From: Parus major
Lineage: Eukaryota; Chordata; Aves; Passeriformes; Paridae
DNA length: 64,000 bases
Reading direction: 5' to 3'
NCBI RefSeq assembly: GCF_001522545.3
Contig: NC_031768.1
Coordinates: 83,229,859-83,293,858 of the forward strand
In this document: positions 45,065-58,143 of the stretch, piece by piece
Layout: every line of letters begins with the position of its first letter
How positions within the stretch are numbered: the first letter of the stretch is position 1
Made by a program: the position numbers and the translations under genes
Notes under the pieces: model-generated
Databases searched by the model: none
What the model saw: only the letters and a program-made list of their open reading frames with translations
Told to the model about the DNA's origin: nothing

Positions 45065-45150
45065 CTTATGTATTTATATATATTTTTGTATTATATAATT
45101 ATATTTTTATATATAATATATAAATAATGTATTTATATATATTTATCACT
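45065..45150. repeat. AT-rich tract with TATATA and TATTTATA words
   Basis: About 85 bases almost without G or C and with many dyads (for example TATATAATTATATA). It is able to form cruciform structures on paper. It is the start of the chance frame at 45127. Confidence 0.82.
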
Positions 45151-45412
45151 TATTTATGCCCCACAATTCTTCCTGGGAGAAAAGCATGGAATGACCAATG
45201 TCCAGTTTGCTTAGTCCAGTCTCACTATGATTTCCCTGGTAACTGCTCCTCACCACAAAACAAAAAGCCTCAGCTGGAGAAGGTGGGATCAGAAGTGGCT
45301 AGAAGGGGATCAGAAGCAGGGTATAGGTGTTTGAAACTTTTCTGTATAATTAAATTCAGCACAGCAAATAGCCTTTTTTTACCCTATGAAGACAGGGTTT
45401 TCCTGTCATGCT

Positions 45413-45424
45413 TAGATAGATAGC

Positions 45425-45479
<55 letters not shown>

Positions 45480-45480
45480 G
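45413..45480. repeat. (TAGA)n / (GATA)n microsatellite
   Basis: About 17 tetranucleotide units with one early interruption (AGCTAGA near 45421), followed by a degenerating tail of AAGACAGACAGAAAG. The 13 or so uninterrupted units make it likely to be length-polymorphic. Confidence 0.96.
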
Positions 45481-47030
45481 AAGACAGACAGAAAGAATTA
45501 ATGCTTTATCTCTCCTTTAACTCTGATATACCATGTGAATGAAGTGCCTTGCAAGGACTGTGTTGATCCAGAAAATACACCAGTGTTGCTGGTAAAAAAA
45601 GAAATTTAAGCAGAAATAATCAAAATTATTATAGTTATTTGTTTGCTTGCTTGTTTGTTCGTTTCACAGCTGTTCTGACAGATTTTTTTCTTATTTTATT
45701 TTTCATCTGTCAAGGATTTGTTTTTCCTCAGAGTTAAAGAACAACATTTCACCCCAAATGCTCAGCAATTGCAAATGTCCATTTTACAATTGCTAGACTT
45801 TAGAACTTTCTCCTTGTTAGCATTAAACTGGTGCACAGCCACCTAGTCCCTGCAGTATGAGAAGTAACTAAGGTCAACTTTTAAGAGCAAATCAAAAGAG
45901 AAAAGCACCACCAGTGTAGCAGAAATTAGAGAGAAGAAAATAGAATGGAAGAAAATAAAGAAGGAAATCCTCCTAGATTTCAGAAGTTATTATCATCCAA
46001 TCCTTTCACTCACATTATTGCAAGGTAGAGAACTTTCAATGAAATCTATGATGAAAAAAAGACCAACTTTTTCCTTTAGGTACAGACTTCAGTTACATTG
46101 GCTTAAAATAATACACCTTTCTCTTAGCTATGCCCAACTAACTGCTAGCATGTCTCCTCACAGCCATCCTGAATTCAAAGTCAGGCTATTTAAGCTAATA
46201 CATCCTCTCCTTGATTTAAAGTTTTATATTAACCTGAAAGGCAAGGAGAGCTGAAAATCATGAAAATAAAAATTCATAGAACTCAACTGATAAATTGTAA
46301 CTTGTTAAATCATTATAACTGTATTACATTCATAAGTGTGTGTTCTATGCTTGTTCTTGTCTAAGATTTGTGAAAGGCCAAGAAAAACAGTAAGTTTTCC
46401 TTATTTCCATACTATTAATCAGAGGGAGAAGCAGACACTTGACATAGTCATGATTTATATAAGTAAAATTTAGATCAGATAAACATGCAAATTACAAGAA
46501 GGAAAAAAAAAAAAATGAAACTTTTCTGTAGATGAAAACTGTTTTTCTAGACACATTTTCTCTCTGGTTCATCTTTTTCACATTCATCACCTTAGCCATC
46601 AAAGGCAAAGGCAGCATGTAGGCTTGCCTCTCTAAGTGTGAAGGACAATCCACAAAACTTCGGTGACAAATATTGTCCCTGTAAATTGCAGGCAGTTTTT
46701 TTTTTTTTCCCAGGCAGTTTGCCTGGGTTTTTTTCTGCTTTTTTATTTTTTACTTTCACTGCTGGGTGTCAATAGCCTGATACTTAAAGCATAACAGCTG
46801 GGAAACAGGAACAGAACAAGCTGGAGCCAACTACTTGCAGAATTCTCCTTTACCTGTGAATTTATTTTGTGACTAGAGTTACTATGGCAATGGTGACTGA
46901 GCTTAAACTACTGAAAGGGCTTGGTCACCTTTAGATGAATGCTAAAATCTTTGGATCTGTTAAAAATCATCATGTTAAAAACCGTTACATATTTAAATAA
47001 CCATCTCTGGAGCTGTTAAAAAAACCTGTG

Positions 47031-47148
47031 GGTAGGGCACTTGAAGATATATATATTTTAGTGCTGAACATGGTGTTAGTGCTAGGTTGATGGCTGGACT
47101 TGATGAACTCAGAGTTCTTTTCCAACCTTACTTATCCTATGATTCTAA
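47031..47148 (+). mobile_element. CR1 LINE tail, short sense copy
   Basis: It runs from GTGGGTAGGGCACTTGAAG (equivalent to 'GTGGCACTTAGGGAC') through 'GTGTTAGTGCTAGGTTGATG', 'GCTGGACTTGATGAAC' and 'TTCTTTTCCAACCTTAC' to CCTATGATTCTAAG. About 118 bp remain. A small TA expansion (47048-47055) lies inside. Confidence 0.9.
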
Positions 47149-47455
47149 GGCTCAGGCACTGGGATGGTTAAATATGAGGCCAAGACCCACATCATGTTTA
47201 TGTTCAGAGTTAGCAGCATCAAAATCTCCCAAATTCACCTTCAAATGACAGCAGAATCTGTTCCTCAGATCACCTTATATAATTTCTAGAACTTCTTAGG
47301 AACTAAGTGTTCTTATAATTTTGACTTCCCAGTAGCCAAAACTAAAGGACCTGTTACTGCTCTGACAATTTCAGGGAAAACAGGAGATACTCTTCCACTC
47401 AACAAAAGGAGAGATGATCAGTGTGTTCAGTGCAGTTAGCCTGAATTTGGGAAGA

Positions 47456-47731
47456 AGAGAAGAGCAAATGGCCTCAAGCTGTGTAAGGGTAGATTTAGAT
47501 TAAATGTGAGGAAAAAAAATTCTCTCTGGAAAAGGTTGTGAGGCATTGGAATGAGCTTTCCAGGGAAGCTATGGCGTCTCCATCCTCAAAGATGTTTAAA
47601 AGATGTGTTGATGTAGCACATGGGCACATGAGTTAGTGGTAGGTTTGGCAGTTCTGAGTTATCATTTGGGCCTGATAATCATAAATATCTTTTGCAACCT
47701 AGACAGTTTTGTTTCTATGTTTCTATGAATC
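47456..47731 (+). mobile_element. CR1 LINE 3' end, 5'-truncated, sense
   Basis: Sense blocks in order: 'AGAGCAAATGGCCTCAAGCT', 'GGTAGATTTAGATTAAATGT', 'TTGTGAGGCATTGGAATGAG', 'CCAGGGAAGCTATGG', 'CCATCCTCAAAGATGTTTAA', 'AGATGTGTTGATGTAGCACA', 'GTTAGTGGTAGGTTTGGCAG', then a decayed tail with TTTCTATGTTTCTATGAAT. It is the same general subfamily as the copy at 43875 but more decayed at the end. Confidence 0.92.
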
Positions 47732-50700
47732 TGTTCTGTTTGTGTAGCAAGACCATCTCCTATGGTGTTTTAACAGTTTGTGAAGATGAAATGACATCAG
47801 AAGGGTCCTGACTAGAAGTTAAATGTTTTTGCTTTATATTTCCATTGTGTATTACCTTCTTAAAAGTATATATGTATACATTAGTAACATATGCATACAT
47901 AAAAATGTGTTTGTGTGTCTCAAATGTTAAGTATTACAACCTTAAGTGGGTGGAGTATTTTTGCTGGCCTAGTAGGATACAGGATGGATAACAAAGGTGA
48001 ACAGTCATATTATAAGATAGATATTTTGATACTGTTAGGTGTACCTGGACCAGTTTTTTCCAATTGGGCATATATCTTAGTAATCTTACATTTAGGTCCA
48101 GGAATGGAGGCTCAGTGACCTTACTGCAGACAAATTAAAAATTTGTTTTATATTTATATTATATATATATATGCTGTGATTGAAAAAAAATATGTATGCT
48201 GTGGATAACAGCTCATAAAATCTCCTGTATAAGCCTATGATATAAAAAGATGGTGACTTTCTAAAAGCTCTTCGATACAGAGACACAAGAAGAGCCTTCA
48301 GTTCTGTTGTGTTGTCTTAGTTTAAGACTCAGTAAATGTTTCACAATACTATGATCTCCTCTAGCAAATATAATTAAAGTTTCTTTCCTCTAGCACTAAA
48401 CTGAACTTTATTATTACTTTCTAATTCCATAACTATACAAGAGAAACAAACTTTCTGAAACTGAAAGCCTTTTTCCAATTTCAGTTTTTCTTCTTTATTT
48501 TTTTGGTAGGATGGACATATTTCTTTGTTTGGAGAATAAGATATTCTCTGCTTCTGGGACATTGGTGAAAATCTGTAATTAAGGTAAGAGAAATAACTTC
48601 AGATTTTCTACAATTTCACAGTCTTGCAGTGTCTGATGGCTTGAGAAGTCATGCCTGTAATTCTCTTTCTGTGCTTCTTCTTTATTTATATTGCTTTTAG
48701 AAACTCGAGTTACTTTGTTGCATTTTTAATTATATGAAAACTAAGTTGTTACAGGAGCTTGTTTAGCTAAACCAGTACCTGTGGGCTTTTTGGGTTTGTT
48801 GCTAGAGATGCTATCACAGATTTAAATTTTACCAGCCTGCGGGAATAGATTGCCTTTCTAAAGAAAACAATTATTTCTGTAAAGTAATTCACCCTGCAGG
48901 AATTTTAAGGCCTGAGGATCTAAATCTGGTTTTGGAACATTTTGTAGTTAGCATAAAATTTGAAAAACAGCTTTATAAACTAGGACCCTTCACTCTCACT
49001 CAAAGAAAATAAGACTTAGGGGATTTGCAAGTTTTGATCCCTCCATCCCTAAACAACTAATTTAAGAGCTGATCTCTAGGTCGCATCATTTTCCACTGAG
49101 GTTCATTTTCTACTGTAGTTTGGATTTGAATAGACAGTGTTGATGTGTTGAGACTAAATTGCACACTTCTTTCTAGAGGCATGGATTGACAGACAGAAAG
49201 TTGTAGCATTTGCAAGGAGTGAAGTACACTAACACCAACACAAGCCAGTGGGAGCAGATCTGGGAATCTCTCGTAGGGGTTTTTTCAAACCCCTACTCAA
49301 AGCAGCATTATGAACCAAATCAAATTATTAAATCAAAGATAAATGCAGGAGTTATGGGAGGCCAGACACAGAAGGATTTACCAGCCTCTTATACTCTGTG
49401 TGGTGGGATTACCACCAGCAGGTACAGCAGGGAGTTTGTCTGGCGGTCTGCTCAGTTTTCTGTATAGCTCACACATCTATAGCTCACAGTGCACTGGCTG
49501 GAGAAAAGGCATGCAGGAATGTTGTTTTCCTTAGATCACTCGCTTATTTACTAACCAGAAAAGCAGTGTTTTTATATAACTGAAACACTGGTGTTTCAGA
49601 TGTCCCAAGGAAAATTTTTTAGGATTACACATACACAAAAAAAACCCCAAAATCAGCGGTATTTACTGAACTAAATGCAGATATGGAGGTATGTAAGATG
49701 TGACCAACTCTTAACAGATAATTTCTGTCACATTATAGACTTGTCTGTTTTCAAGAAAATCTTACAGACTTAATCTTTTTGCAGCTGAATTAATGAGAGA
49801 TGAGTTTTGCTGGCTGCTGTTGTCTGGGATCACATTTTCTGCATGGTGTTGGCACAGTTAACACCATTATATTAATGCCCAGTCACAACTTCATTAAGGG
49901 TTTGGCTGCCAAATAAACCAATGACGCTTTTGTGATAGTTTGGTTAAGAATTCTATCATTGTTCAATTATAATCTATAAGGAAAATACCTAAGGTTACAT
50001 ATGTGTAAATATATTTGTATATAAGCAACAATATACACCCTCTATGCAGCCTATAGGTTACAATTGGTATTAAAATTATGGTTGAACCCATTCTTTACAG
50101 AAAGTTGCAGATCATCACTTTCTTTTTTTATTTAGTTGCAAATAAAATCCTCAGTGATGTAGCACCAAGAAATGCCCTAGTCATGTTCTTCAAAATTTCT
50201 GTGAGAACAGCCAAAACCATTCAGCAAAGGCTAGATTTTATCCTAAAAGTACTCAAAGATTCAGGAGTATTTTCTGAGTTCTGCAGTTTCTTTACACACT
50301 GTCATCAATAATGAATGTTTCTGATTTATTATGTTCATGTACTTAATTTTGTTGGTCACATTTCATTATGTCTTGAAGTGTAAGTTAACTTGATTGATGC
50401 AAATTGACTGATTATTTCCAAGTTCTAACCCAAGCCTTGCAACAGTTGTTAGCAGATGCTGAGACTTTTTTGCCCTTACTCTACTTCAAAGCGTATGTCT
50501 GCATTTCAGACGATGTTTCTCTAGTCCTGTGTGAGAAAACAAACTATCATTTCTTGCTGAACCACATCCACAGCTCTGAATTATCAGTTCTTAGCAGCCT
50601 TGTGATATCTGGTAATTTACATGTAATGTGCGAAACTGGAAATATGAGTTTGAGTGTAAATATATCAAAGCATCATTCTGACTGAATTTTAAGTTCTTTA

Positions 50701-52935
50701 TATAACCTTGACACCAGTTTACATCTATCAGCTTATAGGACTTCTATTACTAAAATGAAACATAAATTTATATCCACTGCTTCTAGAATATATCACTTTA
50801 TTTCTTTTAAGTAGCATGAAAGTAACTTCTGACTGTTTCTGTTGGCAGAAGTTTGAGTGGAAAATTGCTACTAAGAAAAAAGAGAAGGGTCATAGAGTTT
50901 GCAAACTCACATTTAGCAGGTCCTACTGTGAAAAATTCTGAAAAGCACGAGGATAGAAGAACATGTGATTGTAATTACAGGTTAAAAATTGGAACAATTA
51001 CATTTTGCAGAAACAATCCCCTTGTTTTTGGCTCTGTGAAACATCAGAAATTTTTAACATGCTGTTTTCAAAGAGTAGTTAGAAAGCAATCTCTTGCAAA
51101 AAACATAACCTCCAGAGTCTGAGCATCGTCCCTATGTGCCCACCTGAAACAGCTTCCAGCAGAATCATGCAAATTTCAGGTAATTATTTTCCTAAACCCT
51201 GCACTTCAGTTAGAACTTCCTTAAGAATAAATAGCTGTTGAATATGGAGCAGAAGCAGAACTATGGAACTAAAATAAGACACGATTCCTAAAATAAAAGC
51301 AATTTCAGGCTTTAAATTAAACCTTACTTTATTCTGGTAGTGGCTATTCAGAGAGTTTCTGGTGATTAAAAGTCATTCAGCCATGAGTGGAAGGGAGGTA
51401 CTCAAGCCTCAATATGTTTTATAGCCAGGCTTCTAAAGCCCCTGAATCTCAACCATAATGGTGAATGGTGGCACTCTCTGTGCTTTGTTAGAGAGAGAGG
51501 AAAGGCAGAACACCACAGCCTTTGTCACATGGATCCCACACAGATGTCAATGAATATAGCATACATGTAGACATATAACCTGTTTGGTTTTTTTTAAGTT
51601 GAATCATCAAATGAAGCCTAGTTGTAGCATTAAACATCTAGTCTGCTTGGGACTGTTTGATGGAAAATATGCATAACTTTAGGGGTGAAAATAATGTTAT
51701 AAACTCCTGGCTGTGAAAGGAGCATGGATGTCTCTATTATGTCCCTTCTTGAGATAACAAAAACAATAAAAGGGGAAAAAAAGGAACAACCCCCAAAAAA
51801 GTGCTTTTTCATTGAACAGAAGCAAATAATTTTACATGTAACTGTGTAATTGTAGGGGAATCTCTGGATGTTTTACTGAAGATACAGATAGTCTGCATCA
51901 TTCAGGTACTGTCAGAGGAACAGAAGTGTCCTCTTCTGGGAATGCATTGTTGAAATATATCTGTCACTGGATGCCATCTGGTCCATCACAAAACAAGCCA
52001 TGATGCAGTACAGAGGTGTCTGTTCATAGTTCTTCCCAAGAACACAGCTGCTGATAGGATGGGACAATATGCAGGGGGGAAAGAAAGCATTGGAAGTACC
52101 AATTATTCCATGATACCTTTCTCCAAATGTAATGCCCTGTAGTTTCCTGAGTTACATCACCCTGAAATACAGCTTGTTTGATATCTGGAGTCCAGGGACA
52201 ACAAAAGCCATGTCTTTACAGTGTCTTCTGACTTAGGCAAAGTTTAATATCAGTTATAAAACAAGACAAGGTCTTTCTAGATGATGCTGGGAGTCTCCCC
52301 TGAATTTATTCGCCATGTTACAGCCAGCAACATCTGTGGTCCCTGTATCCTGTGAAATTAAGTAATTGCTTTTCCAAAGTTTTCCAAAGGGGAATGGGCA
52401 GGGTATGGCCTCATTGTCCTTCCAACCCTGGGCTATAGTGCTGACTGTGGATACTGATAACACTGTGATGATTTAGTGTTGATGGAACTGTTTTCTGTGA
52501 GAAAGTACATTTTATCTGAAACCCAGAAACTTAGAAAAAAATATATTTATTTTGGCTTCCAATTCATGTAGATATTAAAAGAGGGAACAGGATTTTCTTG
52601 GAATTAAAATGTATAGAGTAATGAACAAAACATAAATAAAATAAGTTGTTTTGGCAAAAGCAGACATTTTCACTGAAATTGAAGAACTCTGCATTTTTTC
52701 TGTAACAATTTATTTCTGGTTAGAATTAAGAAAAAAATATAACAAATCTCTTTGAGCAGAATTTGTTCTGTATTCAATTCCATTCCACAAGAGATCTCAA
52801 AATTCAGATTTTCTTTTCCCATCTTGATCATAAGTGTGTCTCTTGCCAGTTAAAGAGGCATTGGGGCACCCTAGAAGACAACCAGTGTTGGGATGATGTT
52901 TTCTGCATGACTGGAAGCCAGACTTCACCCAATCA
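47732..52935. other. Non-coding DNA without recognised genes
   Basis: About 5 kb of AT-rich DNA. Short TA runs near 48160. The three overlapping plus frames at 49210-49583 and the frames at 50404-50685 and 50853-51122 show no known domain and no consistent codon use; the overlap of several frames argues against coding. A perfect 10-bp hairpin (49273-49296) is listed separately. Confidence 0.45.
49273..49296. repeat. Perfect 10-bp inverted repeat with 4-nt loop
   Basis: GTAGGGGTTT at 49273-49282 and AAACCCCTAC at 49287-49296 are exact reverse complements around TTTC. This would be a tight, GC-containing hairpin in RNA or single-stranded DNA. It resembles a simple transcription-terminator hairpin only in shape; in a vertebrate genome that reading does not apply. 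Confidence 0.9.
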
Positions 52936-53042
52936 TTTTGAGCAAGGAGTTGCCTGGTCCAGCAGAAGGCATCCCTGTCCATGGGATAGGGGTTGCAGCT
53001 AGAAGGTGCCTTTCAGCTCAAACCATTCTGTGATTCTATGGT
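52936..53042 (+). mobile_element. CR1 LINE tail, short sense copy
   Basis: It is recognisable from TTTTGAGCAAGGAGTTGCCT (equivalent to 'TTGAGCAACCTGG') through 'GGTCCAGCAGAAGGCATCCC', 'TGTCCATGGGATAGGGGTTG' and 'AGCTAGAAGGTGCCTTTCAG' to CTCAAACCATTCTGTGATTC. It ends at TATGGT. It is of the same subfamily type as the copies at 998 and 44461. Confidence 0.9.
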
Positions 53043-53751
53043 ATTGTATAAGAAGAAACTTGTCTTCCTTGGCCGCTCTGAAGTGACCAGACTGAGAGCT
53101 CAGGCCTTTAGAATGCCAAGATATCTGACTCTATGCCAAACAGTCATTTCAGAAATACATTGAGGCAGCCAATCCAGCCAATGCCTTGTTCAGCAATCCT
53201 TCAAGCAGAACATAGTGAGGGAATCTAAGTCATCTCTTTTTCTTGTGAATGAGGAGGGACTTGTGAGATGCAGTGGGGGAGATGGAAGCCAGCTTCCAAA
53301 TAGGATAAAGGGTTAGAAGTTTTATGACAGAGGTGTTTTTTGTTTGTTTTTATTTGGGTTTTTTTGTGTGTAATTCTTTTTATCTTTAATCTAATTTTGT
53401 TGGCTGTTATCAGCAATGATGACTCCATCTATCACAGGACAATGACTTAGCTGCAGTACTTTTAAAACAAAACTAAACCAAAACATTGCCTTGGTAAAAA
53501 AACAACATTGTTTGTGAGTGGTGTGATAAAACCAGAGATCATGTCACAGCAATTAACACATCACAATTAGGGCTGACTGGTTTGTTTATCAGCCTTACCA
53601 TAGTAGGCCTATCATTATTTCTTTCACTACTAAACCTCTGCATTATGATTTTCTGATAGTATCCAAAAGTGGACTTTGTGACTCAATTAGTACTTTCTAG
53701 CCTTCTACATTCAGTATACAGCAGTGACATAATAAGTAAAGTGTATGAGTG

Positions 53752-53791
<40 letters not shown>
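53752..53791. repeat. (TA)n microsatellite
   Basis: Uninterrupted TA units from about 53758 to 53791, preceded by GTGTATATGTA. It is long enough to be polymorphic and to extrude a cruciform. Confidence 0.96.
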
Positions 53792-53795
<4 letters not shown>

Positions 53796-56700
53796 CTCCC
53801 GAATTATGATAATTGATATTTTGTAGTAGATAGATCTCTGCTTATATAACAAACCACAGCATATGTATATCATTTTCTCCCTTGGGTTTTATATAAAATT
53901 TTGTATGGATGAGAAATATGATTTTATTATACCATGATGTACTGTATTCTCAATTCTCCCACTGCTGCAGATGCAATTCAAAAGCATTCTTAATGTGCTT
54001 TCCAAGGGAACTTTTCCTGTGTTTTCTATTCATAGTCTTTGTACATACCCTGTTTATTTCTAATGACAGCTTTATTTATTACACATAATTTTGTACACTT
54101 AAGTAAATACAGAGAATTACAGTATCAGATCAATATCTGGAATCAAATTCATTGTTTGCATGCCCCCCAAAATAAATTTAAAATTGAGAAAGATCTAAAG
54201 AAAACAGATCTTTTGCACATTCCTACTTTTTCAAGTCTATAAAGTTCATGAAATAAGGTATTTTGAGATAGATCCTGGAGAGTGGATGTAAAATCAGCTG
54301 TTTCTTGTGCTTATATATCATATTTTCCTGACAATAAATTGGGTATTTTTGTGATGAGATTTTGTTGCGTGCTTTTCAGGCAAATAATATCAATTCTTGT
54401 GCCTGCATTCCAGCATCATGCTAGTAGAACAGATATTTAATGGATATTGCTACTTCTGCTTGGCAAATGAAACCCTGTTTGATAGAATTTCAATTTTGGT
54501 AAAAAGTTATAAAAGAGTACTGAATCTTCTGCTATGAAAGAGAGAATGTTTAAAGGTGGCTAATGTTATTACTACTGGATAGAAAATCAGGTTTCTACAC
54601 TCTTTATTTTCCTGTGTCTGTGTGATGTGACAGGAGAAGGTGATGACTGCTGTTAAAGGGAGACATCAGTTACAGTGCCGTTCATAAATGTAGTTTGTTC
54701 AGCAATAATGTCTTATCTCTCTGCTTTTTCCTGTCTTCTTCAGGACTTTCTGATTTTAAAATTTCTTTATTCTTTAAACTACTTACATGATGACAGAGGA
54801 CCTATAACACCACTCTGACAGATGGAGTATTTCAGGGGGTCTTGCTTACTGAAAGCAAGATATTCCAAAGGGATCTTCAAGATTGCTAAAAGTACAAACT
54901 CAGCTTGACTGTGGGCTTAAAAATTTAAAATAATTATGTTTTTTAACTTTATTCTTATGAAAATTTATCTGTAAACCCTGGTTACAATAATTGAAAATGC
55001 ATTGGAATTTCCAGTGAGCTTTATCCCTCAGTTTATTTCTCTGTTTTGCAATTTGTTGGAGTATTTCTGTTAAAACCTCATTATGTCATTATTTTGCCAG
55101 AACTCCTGGCTTAAACTGATTTATGAATTTGTTCTACCATATACCCATGCCTGATGTGCTGTACTTTGGCCCACACTGGATGCTCATTGCTGCTGGAGAT
55201 GTACTTAGTTCTCAAACAAAAAATCCCACTATTTGCAAACCTGGGCTTCTATTTAATACCATTATAAATTATTTACAAAGATGACATAATCCATTTGAGT
55301 AAGCTGGTGCTTAACTTCATAGGATTTTTTATTCGTCTATATCGTGGTTTTAAACCAGTAACTAAAGAAATTACTTATTTCTTGTTGTGACTGGTTGTCT
55401 AGTAAAAATAGTTTTCAGGATTTTTTTTTACTTTATTATTTGATTTGTAAATCTCCTATACAAATATCTGCTTGAACAGCTTTCCCTTGATTTTGACTTC
55501 TTCAGTTTTTGTTAAAGGAAGTGTTAAAAAATTGTTTTGTTAATTATAATGAACTATGATTATATATCACACACAGTTTTCTTTATGTCCCAAAATGTGT
55601 AAATATATCTTATAGTTATATATTTTCTTTATCTAATATATACAATAGCAATACTCAATAGGGAAGAATTTGCACACCCTGGTGAAATTCCTGTCTGTCA
55701 AGGGACTTCCAGGCTGTACTGGGAAGTGAGCACAGCAAAGAATGATTCCCAAGATGCAGTTTGGGCACTGGAGGCTGGCTGATTTGGTTGGCAGAGGGCT
55801 GTTCTGTGCTACCTGGCCTCTACCTGAGGCTGGTGCTGGATGCATTCAGGTCATGTTCAGCTATGGATGTTCATGGTCTGGGGCTCATGCCTGTCTGGCA
55901 CATAGCAGAGACCTTTGGGGATGACCAGCACATGCCCCTAGAGGTCTGTGTTACAATTTCTCTAATTACCCTGTGCACAAAGGTAGAGGCACAGCATCAC
56001 TACCTTCTGAACACCCAGCTTTGAATTGCTTTGTCAGCTTTTTTGGAAGGACAAACATTTTAGGACCTGCAACAGCCATGGCAAAATATTCTTTACTGTG
56101 ATCAGAACAAGCTTTTTTGCTCCACAGAAATGAAAAAAAATTTTGAGCCCAAAACACTGAATGAACAACTAGTTGCATTAATAAAACATGAACTTACAAT
56201 AAAACTTCTTAGTTCTTCCAACATTTTACCAAGCTTCTCAAGCCACCTCGTAGGTTTTGTTATTTGCTCAAGGGACAGCATGCTCTAAAGAGTTCTTTTC
56301 TCTTTTCCCTTTTCTGTGTGACAACTATTACGTCTATCAAGAAAAATTGCTTAGAAGAGGTTGTTTCCTCTGTAGTACAAGATGCTTTCCCCTCCTGGTG
56401 CAGCTGTCCATCATTCCCTGTAACTGGGTAACGGGAGGTCACATGAGACTGGATGACTGTGCCACTTTCAGTACTTCTCTAAAATTACTTGAGCATTATT
56501 CCTATTTTGTATTTATTACATTTCATTAGAATATTTTTGCCTTAAGGTTTCAGTCTTCCCTCTTTTGCTTACAGCTTTATCAGCCCAAGTGATATGTATT
56601 TTTTATGAGCTCTGTGTTATGAGAAATAATGCATAATATATAAGGTAAAACCTTCTAGGATTCGTGTTTAACTTCCTACAAGTTTTGCATGCTGTCTACA

Positions 56701-58117
56701 TATAACATGCAAATGTTATTAAACATTCTTCAGTGAAGGAAATTGAAAAAATATACACTATTTGATAATTTGAAGGTATTTTGTCACAAAAAACCTTAAT
56801 ATATCAAAATTTGTGTAATTAACCAATTCATAAGTAACTGTGCAAATCCAGTTTAGCGACCTACTGCAAAGCAAGACCACTGTGCAATTATGCTGCAATG
56901 ACAACTTAATTACATAGGTATAACAACATCTGAATTTTACTTCTACTGCCTTTTTTCAAGTTATTGTAATTAACCTTGCAAGTTATAGGTTTTACCTTGC
57001 ATAACAATAACAAGCATGACTTGGTTAAGTTCAATTGTTTTGCTATTACATTTACTTCTTACAAAAATCTTACCTAAAATGATGATATAGGATCATTCAC
57101 TAGCCAATTTAAATTGAGGATTCTTTCAAGACAGTTTGTAAACACTGCTTAAAAAATATATATGTCTATTTATTTCTAATTATAAAGTTTGGTCATAAAA
57201 TACTAAGACATCTGATCTTCTTTTAAGAAACTTTCTATTGAAGACTTTTTCTCTTTTTTGGGTTAAAAACTAATGTTTGGCTTCATCTTTCTTAACTCTA
57301 GACACCTAAGATTGATAAATTCTATTTCCTTTTTAATTTTCTGTAGAGGGAACAACCTGACTAGCTTAAAGTGATGTGTACCTTTCAGGGGTGAGCTTCC
57401 CAATGTTGACTGACTTCCTAAGCTGGTGAATGACAAAGCCAGTTTTTCCCTCTGCATCTACTTCTGTGTTCTCCTCAATAGCTATCAGCACCCATGACCC
57501 AAACAATCTAACAAAAGTGCACAAGAAATACAAATGTACAAGGATTGTGAAGTAGCACTGGCTTTTCAAAGTCCCCGTGCATACTGTGTATATCTTAGGA
57601 TTTAAAACAAAAAATAGTGTGTTTGAATATTTACTACTTTATTGTTAGTATGAAACATTGCCCTTTATTCAAAAGGAGGTGTTTAAAGTTGCTCTCAAGC
57701 ATTCTTTGTTCTCAGATCTGTAGGCACAAAGAAAAGGGAAGTCTAATGTCCTGTTATCAGAAAGATTCATCCTTTTGGTTTTTGTTATTATACCACAAAA
57801 TTGCTAAATGCTGTACATAAAACAACTAAGTGTTTCTATCCAAACCCAGAGATTAAAGGTGTATCAAATGAAACGCAGGCATAGGAAAGGAGTTGAAAGT
57901 GAAGTAATCCTGATTAATGTGTTGTGCAGCATTTTCAGAATAAGTCTCACCTAAATGTTACTTTTATTATTATCCAAACCAGACTCTTGGTAGATATTTT
58001 AAAGTCCTGTTTTGTGCTTTGATGTCACAGATTTTCTTTCTATAAAAGTAGCTTAAAGGTCCCTCTGCTAAGAACATCCTAAGTTGGACTCCAGCAGAAC
58101 TACATAATATCTCTAAA

Positions 58118-58143
58118 GGGGGGCAGTGGGTGGGGTGTTGGAT
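58118..58143 (+). other. G-rich stretch, weak quadruplex candidate
   Basis: Runs of six, three and four G in 19 bases (GGGGGGCAGTGGGTGGGG), followed by TGTTGG. A standard quadruplex needs four runs of three G; here the six-G run would have to supply two. It is therefore a weak candidate in a G-poor surrounding. Confidence 0.35.

Larger units (their letters stand above)
44590..47030. other. Non-coding DNA with several tandem repeats
   Basis: No gene is recognised. It contains a 20-bp duplication, an AT-rich tract and a TAGA microsatellite, all listed separately, and A-runs near 46502. The frame 45127-45423 starts in the AT-rich tract and ends at the microsatellite, and 46018-46254 has no family signature. 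A T-run lies at about 46697-46707. Confidence 0.45.

Noticed and set aside
49210..49583. Three overlapping plus frames considered as a coding exon
   Set aside because: Three frames open at once over the same segment point to low stop density by chance, and no splice signals bracket it.
55633..56024. GC-richer islet with frames on both strands, considered as an exon
   Set aside because: No strong acceptor-donor pair, and no recognisable protein.
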